Shown: positions 34,223 to 42,314 of the stretch, piece after piece
Numbering within the stretch: the first letter of the stretch is position 1
Layout of the letters: each line of letters begins with the position of its first letter
NCBI RefSeq assembly: GCF_030269665.1
Contig: NZ_BSTS01000027.1
Location: forward strand, 1 to 54,550
DNA: 54,550 nt
Direction of reading: 5' to 3'
Origin: Actinomycetospora sp. NBRC 106375
Lineage (GTDB): Bacteria; Actinomycetota; Actinomycetes; Mycobacteriales; Pseudonocardiaceae
Notes under the pieces: model-generated
Databases searched by the model: none
Seen by the model: only the letters and a program-made list of their open reading frames with translations
What the model was told of the DNA's origin: nothing
Made by a program: the position numbers and the translations under genes

Positions 34223-37200
34223 GCGTCGCGACGGGCTACAACCCGGCCTACCTGCTGAAGGAGGTCGCGAGCGGCCGGGAGAACTACTACACCGGCGCGG
34301 TCGCCGAGGGCGAGCCACCGGGGCGCTGGTGGGGCGCCGGCGCGGAGGCGCTCGGTCTTGACGGTGAGGTCGACGCGCAGGACATGACGGCGATCTACTC
34401 GCGGTTCCTCGATCCCCGCGCCGAGGGCTTCCGCGATCCGAACCGGTGGGACGAGCTCGGCGACGACGGGACGCTCGGACACGCGGGGCGGGCGTACAAG
34501 TCGGCCGAGCAGTTGTACGCGGATGCCCTCGAACGAGAGCCCGACGCGTCGGCTGAACGCCGCGATGAACTCCGCGTCGAGGCGAGCAAGGCGGTGCGGC
34601 AGAACGTCGCCTTCCTGGACCTGACGTTCAGCGTTCAGAAGTCGGTGACGCTGCTGCACACCGCGTTCGAGGCCGAGGAGGTGAAGGCCGGTGCCGCCGG
34701 CCTGGACGAGGAGGCCGCCGAGTGGGGGCGGCTGCGCGAGACCGTGGAGGACGCGATCTGGCGTGGCAACGACGCTGCCCTGTCATATCTGCAGGACCAC
34801 GCCGGCTACGCCCGCGTCGGGCACCACGGCGGCACCGCCGGGCGGTGGGTCGACGCACAGAACTGGGTCGTCGCCAGCTTCTTCCAGCACGACTCCCGCG
34901 ACCACGACCCGCAGCTCCACATTCACAACGCCACCCTCAACCGTCAGCAGGCAGACGACGGCCAGTGGCGCACGCTGGACTCGCGAGCGATCCATCGCCT
35001 TAAGCCGGCTGCGGCGGCCGTGGGTGAGCGCACCACCGACGAGAGCTTGATCCAGGACCTCGGGGTGGTGATGGCGATGCGTCCCGACGGGCTTGCACGG
35101 GAGGCGACCGCGGTCGACCCCGCCTCGCGGGACCGCTTCTCCGGCCGGTCACACAAGATCACGGGGCGCGCCGCCGAGCTGATCGAAGCGTTCGAGGCCT
35201 CGAAGCAGCGGGAGGCCACCGGCCTCGAGCGTGATCGCATCAAGCGCCAGGCGACGATGGCCACCCGGGCGGCGAAGGCGCACGGCGGTGAGAGCCGGGA
35301 GGAGTTCCTGGCCCGCGTCGACGACGAGCTGCGCGTCGAGGTCGCCGGGGGGCTTGCGGGTATTGCCCAGGCCGCTCGCGATCAGGCCGGGCGGACGCCG
35401 GCCGCTGCGGAGCGGTTCGTGCCCTCGGAGGTCATCGAGGCGGCGCTCGAGGCGGTGCAGGCTAAGAAGACCAGCTTCACCCACGCCGACCTCGTCCGGG
35501 AGATCAACGCCCTCCTGCCCGACCACCTCGGACGACACGATGGAACCGAGGTCGCGGGACTGCTGCACGGCCTCGCGGACCAGGCCATCGCGCTCGTCGA
35601 GCACGTCGATCCGATCGACGCGGCGGCACCGGGTGAAGGCCTCGAGCCGGACGCGTTGCGCCGACGCGACGGTAGCTCGGTGTACGCGGCCCCGGGTGGG
35701 CGTTCGTACGTCACCCGGGAGCACCTGCGTAGCGAGAATCGGCTGCGGGCAGCCACTGCGGCTCGCGACGGGCTGCGACTCACCCCGAGTCAGGTGCAGC
35801 GGTTCGTCGAGGATCTCCGAGGCCAGGGCATCGAGCTCGGCGTGGATCAGACCGCGGCTCTCACCGGCGTCCTGACGTCCGGCGCGCGGCTCGAGACGTT
35901 GATCGGGCCGGCCGGGACGGGCAAGAGCTTCGCCGTCGGTTCGCTGGCCCGCGCCTGGACCGATCCCACCCACCGGCGCACCGACGAGCCCGAGCGACGG
36001 ACGTTCGGTCTGGCGACAGCGCAGGTGGCCGCCGACGTGCTCACCGCCGAGGGTCTGACCGCCGCGAACACGGCTCGCTGGCTCGCGACGCAGCGCCGCC
36101 TCGACTCCGCGGCCGCAACGCACCGCACGCCGCTCGACGACGACCGCTGGTGGCGACTGCGCCCCGGTGACCTGGTGGTGGTCGACGAGTCCTCGATGGC
36201 CGACACCGCCGCGCTCGCCGCGATCCACGCCTATGCGAACGAGGCCGGCGCCAAGGTGCTCCTCGTCGGCGACCCCCGACAGCTCGGGGCCGTCGGTGCG
36301 GGCGGTGCGATGCACATGGTCGCCGAGGCCGGCGCGCGTTACGAGCTCTCGGACGCGCGTCGCTTCCACGAGCCCTGGGAACGCGACGCCTCGCTGCGCC
36401 TGCGAGCCGGTGACCCCGACGCCATCACGGACTATCACCGCCACGGGCGCCTGCTCGACGCCGGCACCCTCGCTGACGCCGAAGCATCCGCTACCCGGGC
36501 CTGGCTCGCCGACACCCTCGCCGGCCAGCGCTCCCTGCTCGTCGTCGACACCAACGAGGCGGCCGCGCGCGTCTCCACATCCATTCGCGACGAGCTGGTG
36601 CGCCTCGGTCGCGTCGACGAACACGGCCTGCCACTGCGCGACGGGACCTACGCCGGAGTCGGCGATGTCGTCCAGGGCCGTCGCGTCGCCTGGGAGCTCG
36701 CCGGCTACGAGGGCAACCGACGTGGCCCGATCAATCGCGAGCACTACCGCGTCACCGCCGTGCGCGACGACGGAGCCCTCGATGTCGCCGTCGTCGGAGC
36801 CGGCGAGCCGCTCTACCCGCGATCCAGCAGCGACGCCGCGATACCGGCTGAGGGCGAGAGGCTCGTGCTCCCGCCGGAGTACGTGGCGGCTGACGTCACG
36901 CTGTCCTACGCCGGGACGGTCCACGCCGCGGAGGGCGCCACCGTCGACAGCGCCCATCCCGTCGTCACGCCACGCACCGACCTCAACGCCCTGTACGTCG
37001 GCCTCTCCCGGGGCCGGATGTCCAACACCGCGCACATCGCCACCGTCGCCGGCCCCGACGACGCCGCCCAGGGCAGCGAGAACGATCAGGTCCACCGCGA
37101 CCCGCGCGCCGTCCTCGCCACCATCCTCGAGTCCCGCGACCGGGTGGACGACGAGCACCGCTCGGCCAGCACCGCACAGGACGACGCGGCCACCCGAGCC

Positions 37201-38868
37201 GCGTCCGTCCAGATGGCCGGCGAGCGCTTCGCCGACCTCGCACACCAGGTCGCGACCGAGCGCACCATCCGGCATCTCGACGCTCTCGTCGCCGAAGACT
37301 CGCTCACCCCGCACGACCGTGCACGCGTCGCCGCCGAGGACGGCACCGCCGGCCTGACCCGGCTCCTGCGCCAGGCCGAGATCGCCGGCCACGACCCCGC
37401 CGAGGTCCTGCGCGATGCCGTCGCCGACCGCCCCCTCGAGGGCGCCCGCCGGGTCAGCGACGTCATCCGAGGACGCATCCGAGCCGAACACACCTTCGAC
37501 CCCACCGGCGCCACCTGGACCCACTGGATCCCTGACGACATCGACCACGACACCCGTCGCTACCTCGAAGCACTGGCCGACGCTGCCGACGCACGAGCCC
37601 GCGACCTCGGTGCCGCGCTCGCGGCCGATCCACCCCCCTGGGCGCTGCGCGGCCTCGGGCCGGTGCCCACCGACGAGAACGCGCGGGAGGCATGGGCCGC
37701 GCGCGCCAGCGCCGTCGCCGCACACCGAGAGCTCGGCGGCGTGCCGATCGCCGACGACAACGCCGTGACCTCCCTGCTCGGAGGCGACGCCGGTCGGCCC
37801 GCGACCGCCGCCGAAGTGCTCGGCTCTGCTCCTCCGCGAGGCCACGTCGAGGCCTTCGCCGCCTACCGCGCAGCCCACCGCGCCGCGGGCCTGCCGGAGT
37901 ACCAGCGCGACGAGCTCGAGTGCTCACCGGCCGGTCACCGCGTTCGGGTCAGGGCCTGGGAAAGAGAGCAGGCCTGGGGCCCGGCCTACGTCGAGAACCT
38001 CCTCGCCGGCACGCGCCAAGCCGAAGCGCGACACCGACAGACCGCCGCGCTACGCCGCGCCGAGACCGACTCCGTGCTCGACGATCCCGACGAGCGTGGC
38101 CGCCTCGCTCGGGAAGCCGACCACGCCGACGCGCTCGCCGAGAACCTGAGACGTCACGGCGCGACCCTGGAACAGCAGTCACAGACCTACACCGAGTGGT
38201 ACGCGGCCACCGCGATGACACGCACGATGGGCGAGGCGTCCGCTCAGTACCTCGCCGAGCAGGACGCCGCCGATGACCCGAAGCCCGCGGTCACGGCCGA
38301 GGAGTGGCTCGCTCTCGACCGAGCGAGCCGCCGCGACGACGACACCTTCCGCGACATCACCGACCACGACATCACCGACCACGACATCACCGACCACGAC
38401 ATCGACCAGACCGGCACGCGCGACGGCCCGACCGACGAGGCACCTGACAGCGCCCACCAAGCAGACCCACGGCGCGGCCAGGAAGCGGACGACGAGATCG
38501 ATCGGCCGGAGGCGATGGCGCGGGATCACGAGAGGTACGCGGAGGACAGGCCTGTCGGTGAGACCGATGTTCCTGACATCCGCGAGGCTGCTGTCGGCGC
38601 CCCCGACGGCGTCGACGAAGACTCTGTCCACGCGCCGGACGATGACGAGGTCGCCGCGGCCACCACGCGTGCCAACGAGGTCGCCGCCGAGCTCCGCAAT
38701 CGCGAGGTGCTCGAGGAGCGCCACGCCGACGACGACCGCGCTCAGCAGCTGGCCGCCTGGCACGAGGACGACACGACAGGAACGGGAGCCGACAGCGAGT
38801 GGCGTGACGACGACGGCGAGGACGCCGTGGCGGTCGACGACTACGTCGACGCAGAGGCCGAGGCCTGA
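34186..38868 (+). CDS. MobF-type conjugative relaxase-helicase (TrwC/TraI family)
   Basis: 1560 residues. The relaxase domain (about 10-360) has Tyr pairs near the start (GYNPAYL, ENYYTGAV) and the metal site with H235, H245 and H247 in QHDSRDHDPQLHIHNA. An RecD-like helicase follows, with Walker A GPAGTGKS (574-581), VVDESSMADT near 665 and VHAAEGATVDS near 930. The C-terminus is long, acidic and repetitive, including three DITDH repeats. The enzyme nicks oriT, stays bound to the 5' end and unwinds the transferred strand. ATG 34186 is used; a GTG near 34208 (before RVLSVATGYNP) may be the true start. Confidence 0.9.
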   Translation: MRGPAPRVVRVLSVATGYNPAYLLKEVASGRENYYTGAVAEGEPPGRWWGAGAEALGLDGEVDAQDMTAIYSRFLDPRAEGFRDPNRWDELGDDGTLGHAGRAYKSAEQLYADALEREPDASAERRDELRVEASKAVRQNVAFLDLTFSVQKSVTLLHTAFEAEEVKAGAAGLDEEAAEWGRLRETVEDAIWRGNDAALSYLQDHAGYARVGHHGGTAGRWVDAQNWVVASFFQHDSRDHDPQLHIHNATLNRQQADDGQWRTLDSRAIHRLKPAAAAVGERTTDESLIQDLGVVMAMRPDGLAREATAVDPASRDRFSGRSHKITGRAAELIEAFEASKQREATGLERDRIKRQATMATRAAKAHGGESREEFLARVDDELRVEVAGGLAGIAQAARDQAGRTPAAAERFVPSEVIEAALEAVQAKKTSFTHADLVREINALLPDHLGRHDGTEVAGLLHGLADQAIALVEHVDPIDAAAPGEGLEPDALRRRDGSSVYAAPGGRSYVTREHLRSENRLRAATAARDGLRLTPSQVQRFVEDLRGQGIELGVDQTAALTGVLTSGARLETLIGPAGTGKSFAVGSLARAWTDPTHRRTDEPERRTFGLATAQVAADVLTAEGLTAANTARWLATQRRLDSAAATHRTPLDDDRWWRLRPGDLVVVDESSMADTAALAAIHAYANEAGAKVLLVGDPRQLGAVGAGGAMHMVAEAGARYELSDARRFHEPWERDASLRLRAGDPDAITDYHRHGRLLDAGTLADAEASATRAWLADTLAGQRSLLVVDTNEAAARVSTSIRDELVRLGRVDEHGLPLRDGTYAGVGDVVQGRRVAWELAGYEGNRRGPINREHYRVTAVRDDGALDVAVVGAGEPLYPRSSSDAAIPAEGERLVLPPEYVAADVTLSYAGTVHAAEGATVDSAHPVVTPRTDLNALYVGLSRGRMSNTAHIATVAGPDDAAQGSENDQVHRDPRAVLATILESRDRVDDEHRSASTAQDDAATRAASVQMAGERFADLAHQVATERTIRHLDALVAEDSLTPHDRARVAAEDGTAGLTRLLRQAEIAGHDPAEVLRDAVADRPLEGARRVSDVIRGRIRAEHTFDPTGATWTHWIPDDIDHDTRRYLEALADAADARARDLGAALAADPPPWALRGLGPVPTDENAREAWAARASAVAAHRELGGVPIADDNAVTSLLGGDAGRPATAAEVLGSAPPRGHVEAFAAYRAAHRAAGLPEYQRDELECSPAGHRVRVRAWEREQAWGPAYVENLLAGTRQAEARHRQTAALRRAETDSVLDDPDERGRLAREADHADALAENLRRHGATLEQQSQTYTEWYAATAMTRTMGEASAQYLAEQDAADDPKPAVTAEEWLALDRASRRDDDTFRDITDHDITDHDITDHDIDQTGTRDGPTDEAPDSAHQADPRRGQEADDEIDRPEAMARDHERYAEDRPVGETDVPDIREAAVGAPDGVDEDSVHAPDDDEVAAATTRANEVAAELRNREVLEERHADDDRAQQLAAWHEDDTTGTGADSEWRDDDGEDAVAVDDYVDAEAEA
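38353..38397 (+). repeat. Three tandem 15-bp repeats in the relaxase C-terminus
   Basis: Three identical copies of GACATCACCGACCAC, plus a partial fourth unit, encode DITDH repeats in the acidic tail of the relaxase. Copy number is likely to vary by slippage. Confidence 0.85.
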
Positions 38869-39443
38869 GCTGTCCGATCGGTCGCGACGGGTCGACCCGG
38901 AAGCGGCCGGGTCAGCGCCTCCCGCATGATCGCCGCGCACTCACGGCGCGCGGCCTCCGTGACGGAAGAGCCGCCCTCGAGGTGCCGCGGAAGCACCGGC
39001 GGCGTGTCCTCTCCCAGCCCCATCGCCCAGCTCAACGCACGTCCGGCGCCACCAGCGATGGCCCTCGTCCACCCGTGGGTCGACCACTGCTCCCACCACG
39101 CCCGCCGACCGGCCGTCTCGAGCTTGGCGATCCCGGCTTCGCGCCACCACGGCGGCTCCGGATACGGATCGCCGTTCGACACCGCGCCGCACACGATGAG
39201 CTCGCCCATCGCCCGCCATCGCGTCGGAGCTGTGCTGTCGGCGGTCGCCGGCGCACTCGTCGACACCCCACCCACCCAGGCCAGCGCGCACTGCGCTCCG
39301 TGCACCTCGGGGGATCGGCCGCGTTTCACGTAGATCCACACAAGGGCGTGCTCCAGCCACGCGAGTTCCGCCGCGGGGCGCTCGACCCACGCTGGCACGG
39401 TCTGAACGCGCGGGACGCCGCTGACCTTCGCCGTGCCGACCAT
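38841..39443 (-). CDS. Conserved protein of unknown function (paralogue of 7188-7721)
   Basis: 200 residues from ATG 39443. It shares blocks with the 7188-7721 product in order: VSGVPRVQTVPAWV, YVKRGRSPEVHGAQCALAW, WRAMGELIVCGAVS, EDTPPVLPRH. It is Trp-rich, soluble-looking and lacks any domain I recognise. The C-terminus, with extra REALTRPLPGRPVATDRT, is longer than in the paralogue and overlaps the relaxase gene end by 28 bp on the other strand. It closes the conjugation module on its right side; 39444-39598 holds nothing further. Confidence 0.65.
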   Translation of the reverse strand: MVGTAKVSGVPRVQTVPAWVERPAAELAWLEHALVWIYVKRGRSPEVHGAQCALAWVGGVSTSAPATADSTAPTRWRAMGELIVCGAVSNGDPYPEPPWWREAGIAKLETAGRRAWWEQWSTHGWTRAIAGGAGRALSWAMGLGEDTPPVLPRHLEGGSSVTEAARRECAAIMREALTRPLPGRPVATDRTAQASASAST

Positions 39444-39598
39444 CCGGCCCACGTCCTTCCGTGCAGTGGGGACGGACACTTCTGCGTCCCGCCCTCCCAA
39501 GAGGAGAGTGCCGCACGTCCCCGACAACGGCGTTGCGCTCAGGCCGCCGCTGCTCGAGGACCGCGCGACTACCGGGGGAGTTGCGGTCGTTCGCGTAC

Positions 39599-40807
39599 TC
39601 AATCGAGTGCGAGAGTCCGGATGACCAAGCGGGCGGCGTCTCCTCCCTCGCTCAGGGCGATCGTGAGAGCGGTGGGGACGTCGAGGTCGTCGAGCAGGGC
39701 ACGGGTCACGGCCGCGACGGGACCGTCGCTCCCGCCGGCCCGTCCTGCCGCCCGGTAGAGCTCGTCCAGCGTCTCGGTCGCCGCGGTGACCTCGGACGGC
39801 TCGAACTCCCACGAGTGCGACCACGGCCGGTGCAGGAGCATCAACCGGAGCGCGGCCGGGGCGGCCGAGGAGAGCAGGTCGTTGACGAGTACGAGGTTGC
39901 CCGTTGACTTGGCCATCTTGTGCCCGCGATAGCGCACCGCGCCCACCGACATGGTGGCGCGGCGGAAGGGTCCGTCGGTGACGGCCGCGGCGATCGCCGA
40001 CTGGTAGGCGTGGTGGGGGAACGCGAGGTCGCTGCCCCCCACGAGGACGTCGACGAGTCCGCCGAGGGTTGCGAGGGCCATGGCCGAGCACTCCGCGTGC
40101 CACCCGGGCCGGCCCGGTCCCCAGGGGCTGGGCCAGGCGGGGTCCTCGGGCCCGGATCGCTGCCACACGGGGACGTCGAACGGGTCGTCACGGTTCGGGT
40201 CGTCGGGGCGGTCGCCTCGCTCGGTCAGGAGGCGCAGGCCTTCGTCGCGGTCGAGGCCGTGGTCGAGCGCGATGTCGCCGGCACGGAAGTACACGGTGCC
40301 GTCTCGCTCGTAGGCAGCTTTGCGCGAGAGGAGGGTGGACGCGAGCCGGATGACGTGGTCGATGTGGTGGCGGGCCCGCGGCACGTGCTGCGGCTCCCGC
40401 ACTGACAGGGCCTTCATGTCCCGGTCGAACTGGTGCTCCTGGACCAGACCGAACGACGCGTAGTCGGCACCCTGCCGGGCCGCCGCGGCGGTCAGGACGT
40501 CGTCGACGTCGGTGACGTTGCGGGTGGTGAGCGAGGGGATGTCGGCGAGGCGGAGCACCCTGGCCAGGGCATCGGCCCACACGAAGGTGGCCGCGTGCCC
40601 GAGGTGGGTCACGTCGTAGGGGGTGATGCCGCAGACGTAGAGGCGTGCGGGGAGCGCGAGCGGCAGAGGCCTTCCGGCCAGCCGGGGCAGCGGCAGCGCC
40701 GGCAGGACGGCCGCCGCTGCGATCGCACTCGCGCCGACGGTGCCGATCGGTGCGTAGTCCGGTCCGGTCGGCGTGCTGGACGGTGCGGAGCCGGGGACGG
40801 CGGTCAC
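39599..40807 (-). CDS. mshC: MshC-type cysteine:glucosaminyl-inositol ligase (mycothiol synthesis), CysS-like
   Basis: 402 residues of the class I cysteine-ligase fold: zinc ligand C59 in YVCGITPYD, HIGH motif HLGHAAT (68-74), NVTDVDD, second zinc motif WHAECSAMA, FPHH, and KMSKS variant KMAKSTGN. The total length and the missing C-terminal tRNA-binding domain fit MshC, which joins cysteine to GlcN-Ins, rather than CysS. The N-terminal 50 residues are an Ala/Pro-rich extension. As the chromosome should carry the housekeeping mshC, this is probably a second copy serving thiol supply for sulfide oxidation. It is the last gene of the minus-strand sulfur cluster. Confidence 0.75.
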   Translation of the reverse strand: MTAVPGSAPSSTPTGPDYAPIGTVGASAIAAAAVLPALPLPRLAGRPLPLALPARLYVCGITPYDVTHLGHAATFVWADALARVLRLADIPSLTTRNVTDVDDVLTAAAARQGADYASFGLVQEHQFDRDMKALSVREPQHVPRARHHIDHVIRLASTLLSRKAAYERDGTVYFRAGDIALDHGLDRDEGLRLLTERGDRPDDPNRDDPFDVPVWQRSGPEDPAWPSPWGPGRPGWHAECSAMALATLGGLVDVLVGGSDLAFPHHAYQSAIAAAVTDGPFRRATMSVGAVRYRGHKMAKSTGNLVLVNDLLSSAAPAALRLMLLHRPWSHSWEFEPSEVTAATETLDELYRAAGRAGGSDGPVAAVTRALLDDLDVPTALTIALSEGGDAARLVIRTLALD

Positions 40808-40837
40808 GGAGCTCCTTCGCTGGTCTTCCGAGGGCTT

Positions 40838-41263
40838 TCAGGCTGACACGACGGACGGGACTCGCTGGTTGGACGCGCGGTCGATGATCAGGCCGGCCGC
40901 CGCGGCGGTCTGGTCGTCGTCCTCGACGAGCAGGGTCGGCAGCCGCAGACGTGCACAGAGTCGGACGATGGTGCCCGCGTGTCCGGGGCTCCGGGTGGCC
41001 GGCTCCGGCGGGCACCAGAGCCACGCCAGCTCCGGGGCGAGAACAATCACGGCCTGCCGGACCGCGTGAAGTGCGCAGTCGGGCCCGCCGGCGATCGCCC
41101 GCCGGAACGGGCGAGCCGTGCGTTCACAGCACGGGCGAAGGTCGATCACGACCTCGGCACCGAGGCGGTCGCAGCGTCCGGCGACGTAGTCGTCGAAGGT
41201 CGCCGTGTCGGGCCACGCGTCACCGATGCCGTGTGAGCGCCAGCGGCAGGCTCGAGGCTGCAT
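40838..41263 (-). CDS. Small cysteine-rich protein of unknown function in sulfur cluster
   Basis: 141 residues from ATG 41263, with seven cysteines (RACRW, GRCDR, RPCCERT, PDCALH, LWCPPE, RLCARL). Alternating strands and helices (AEVVIDLRPCC, AVIVLAPELAWLWCPP, LPTLLVEDD) suggest a small Rossmann-like fold. No family recognised. It lies 30 bp upstream of mshC and 82 bp after a rhodanese gene, and has its own operator-like inverted repeat (41287-41322). A persulfide carrier or sulfur sensor is conceivable but unproven. Confidence 0.6.
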   Translation of the reverse strand: MQPRACRWRSHGIGDAWPDTATFDDYVAGRCDRLGAEVVIDLRPCCERTARPFRRAIAGGPDCALHAVRQAVIVLAPELAWLWCPPEPATRSPGHAGTIVRLCARLRLPTLLVEDDDQTAAAAGLIIDRASNQRVPSVVSA

Positions 41264-41286
41264 GGCGCCTCCCGATCGGATTGTTC

Positions 41287-41322
41287 CGACATTCGTACTG
41301 TAGGAACTCAGGACGAATGTCG
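41287..41322. promoter_or_regulatory. Operator-like inverted repeat upstream of the Cys-rich gene
   Basis: Perfect 10-bp inverted repeat CGACATTCGT (41287-41296) / ACGAATGTCG (41313-41322) with a 16-bp spacer. A second, nested repeat GTTCC (41283-41287) / GGAAC (41303-41307) is also present. The site lies just before the ATG at 41263 and after the rhodanese gene. It contains GTTCCTAC on the minus strand, related to the GTCCCTA motif of the other sulfur promoters. Confidence 0.5.
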
Positions 41323-41345
41323 TCAACGATCCGGCGCGGCCCCGC

Positions 41346-41906
41346 TCAGGTCAGCGCGTCCAGCGCGACCGCGGCGTCCGGTGCACCGCGGCGGTTGTAG
41401 GGCAGCAGGGCGAGCATGCGGGCCATGCCGCAGGTGTTGCTGATCGCGGAGAATGTCAGCCCGGCGCCGATGGCTCCCGCGAGGGCGATGAGCGGGCGGT
41501 AGCGCAGGCTGCCGAGCACGCCCGTCACCACCAGCGACCCCGCGGCGAGACGGACCTGGCGCTCCATCGCCCAGGTGCCGTGGCCCTCGCTGACCTCGCC
41601 CCCGTCGCGCTGCCAGTCGGTCATCCCGCCGCGCAGCACCTGGAGCCGCTCCATGCCGGCACGGTCGAGCATTGCCCGCGCCTGCTCGGCTCGAGCGCCC
41701 GAAGCGCACACGAGCACGACGGGATCGGCGTGCTCGGCACGGATCTCGTCGCGGAGCTCGCGCAGCAGCGTCAGCGGCACGTTCGACGATCCGGGGATGT
41801 GCGCCGCGGCGAACTCGCCGGGGGTGCGGACATCGATCAGACGCGTTTCCGGGTGCGACGCGAGCAGGCCGCGAACGGTGCCGGCGTCGATGTGGGCAGT
41901 GGTCAC
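41346..41906 (-). CDS. Rhodanese with C-terminal membrane DUF2892 domain (YgaP-like)
   Basis: 186 residues. The rhodanese domain (about 5-110) has the active-site loop CASGAR with C67. The C-terminal 60 residues hold two membrane helices of the DUF2892 type (AAGSLVVTGVLGSLRYRPLI, LAGAIGAGLTFSAISNTCGM). YgaP-like proteins transfer sulfane sulfur at the inner membrane and may handle persulfide from SQR. The start at 41906 is 22 bp after the next rhodanese gene upstream in transcription, so they are co-transcribed. Confidence 0.85.
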   Translation of the reverse strand: MTTAHIDAGTVRGLLASHPETRLIDVRTPGEFAAAHIPGSSNVPLTLLRELRDEIRAEHADPVVLVCASGARAEQARAMLDRAGMERLQVLRGGMTDWQRDGGEVSEGHGTWAMERQVRLAAGSLVVTGVLGSLRYRPLIALAGAIGAGLTFSAISNTCGMARMLALLPYNRRGAPDAAVALDALT

Positions 41907-41928
41907 CAGTCCTCCATGACGACGTCTG

Positions 41929-42243
41929 TCAGCTCAAGATATCGACGTGGCGTCCCGACTCGATCCACGCCGCCGTACCTCCTGCGATGGACATGGCCGG
42001 CGTCCCGGCCTGTTCCACGGCCTCGGCGGCCTTGGCGCTCCGGCCACCCGAGCGGCAGATGATCTGGAGCGGCTCGGGGCCGAACTGACCCGGGTCGGCG
42101 ACGACGTCGTCGAGCGGCACGTTCACCGCGCCCGGGACGTGGCCCTCGGCGAACTCCTCGGCGGAGCGCACGTCCACGAGCCTGCCCGGGGTCCACCCGG
42201 AGGCAGCCAGCTGGTCGACCGAGGTCTCCTGAACGCTCGTCAT
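41929..42243 (-). CDS. Single-domain rhodanese
   Basis: 104 residues, one rhodanese domain with active-site C63 in ICRSGGRSAKA and typical LVDVRSAEEFAEGHVPGAVN. It moves sulfane sulfur between persulfide donors and acceptors in the cytoplasm. ATG 42243 follows GGAAGGACATCG, a good ribosome-binding site. A longer frame from ATG 42306 would add a hydrophobic N-terminus, but its codons (TTG GTA CTA ATA) are unlike real genes here and it covers the promoter-like element 42264-42281. Confidence 0.85.
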   Translation of the reverse strand: MTSVQETSVDQLAASGWTPGRLVDVRSAEEFAEGHVPGAVNVPLDDVVADPGQFGPEPLQIICRSGGRSAKAAEAVEQAGTPAMSIAGGTAAWIESGRHVDILS

Positions 42244-42263
42244 CGATGTCCTTCCGTTGCTCA

Positions 42264-42281
42264 GTATTAGTACCAACATAC
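42264..42281. promoter_or_regulatory. Promoter/operator-like element upstream of rhodanese gene
   Basis: AT-rich GTATTAGTACCAACATAC with GTAT/ATAC half-sites, 21 bp upstream of the rhodanese start. It is strikingly AT-rich for this genome and contains GTACCAAC, a variant of the GTCCCTAC motif near other sulfur genes. Confidence 0.35.
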
Positions 42282-42314
42282 CGACAATGATGAGGATCAG
42301 GACCATGGCGGGTC

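Noticed and set aside
35149..37878. A 909-codon minus-strand frame
   Set aside because: It is antisense to the relaxase gene, of atypical composition (Gly/Val/Asp/Arg rich) and without any recognisable domain: a shadow of a high-GC gene.
38353..38397. Tandem repeats as a CRISPR array
   Set aside because: Repeats are contiguous, 15 bp, in frame in the relaxase gene and have no spacers; no cas genes exist in the window.
42244..42306. Membrane-anchored N-terminus for the single-domain rhodanese
   Set aside because: The extra codons are AT-rich and rare in this genome, cover a promoter-like element, and a good ribosome-binding site lies before ATG 42243.
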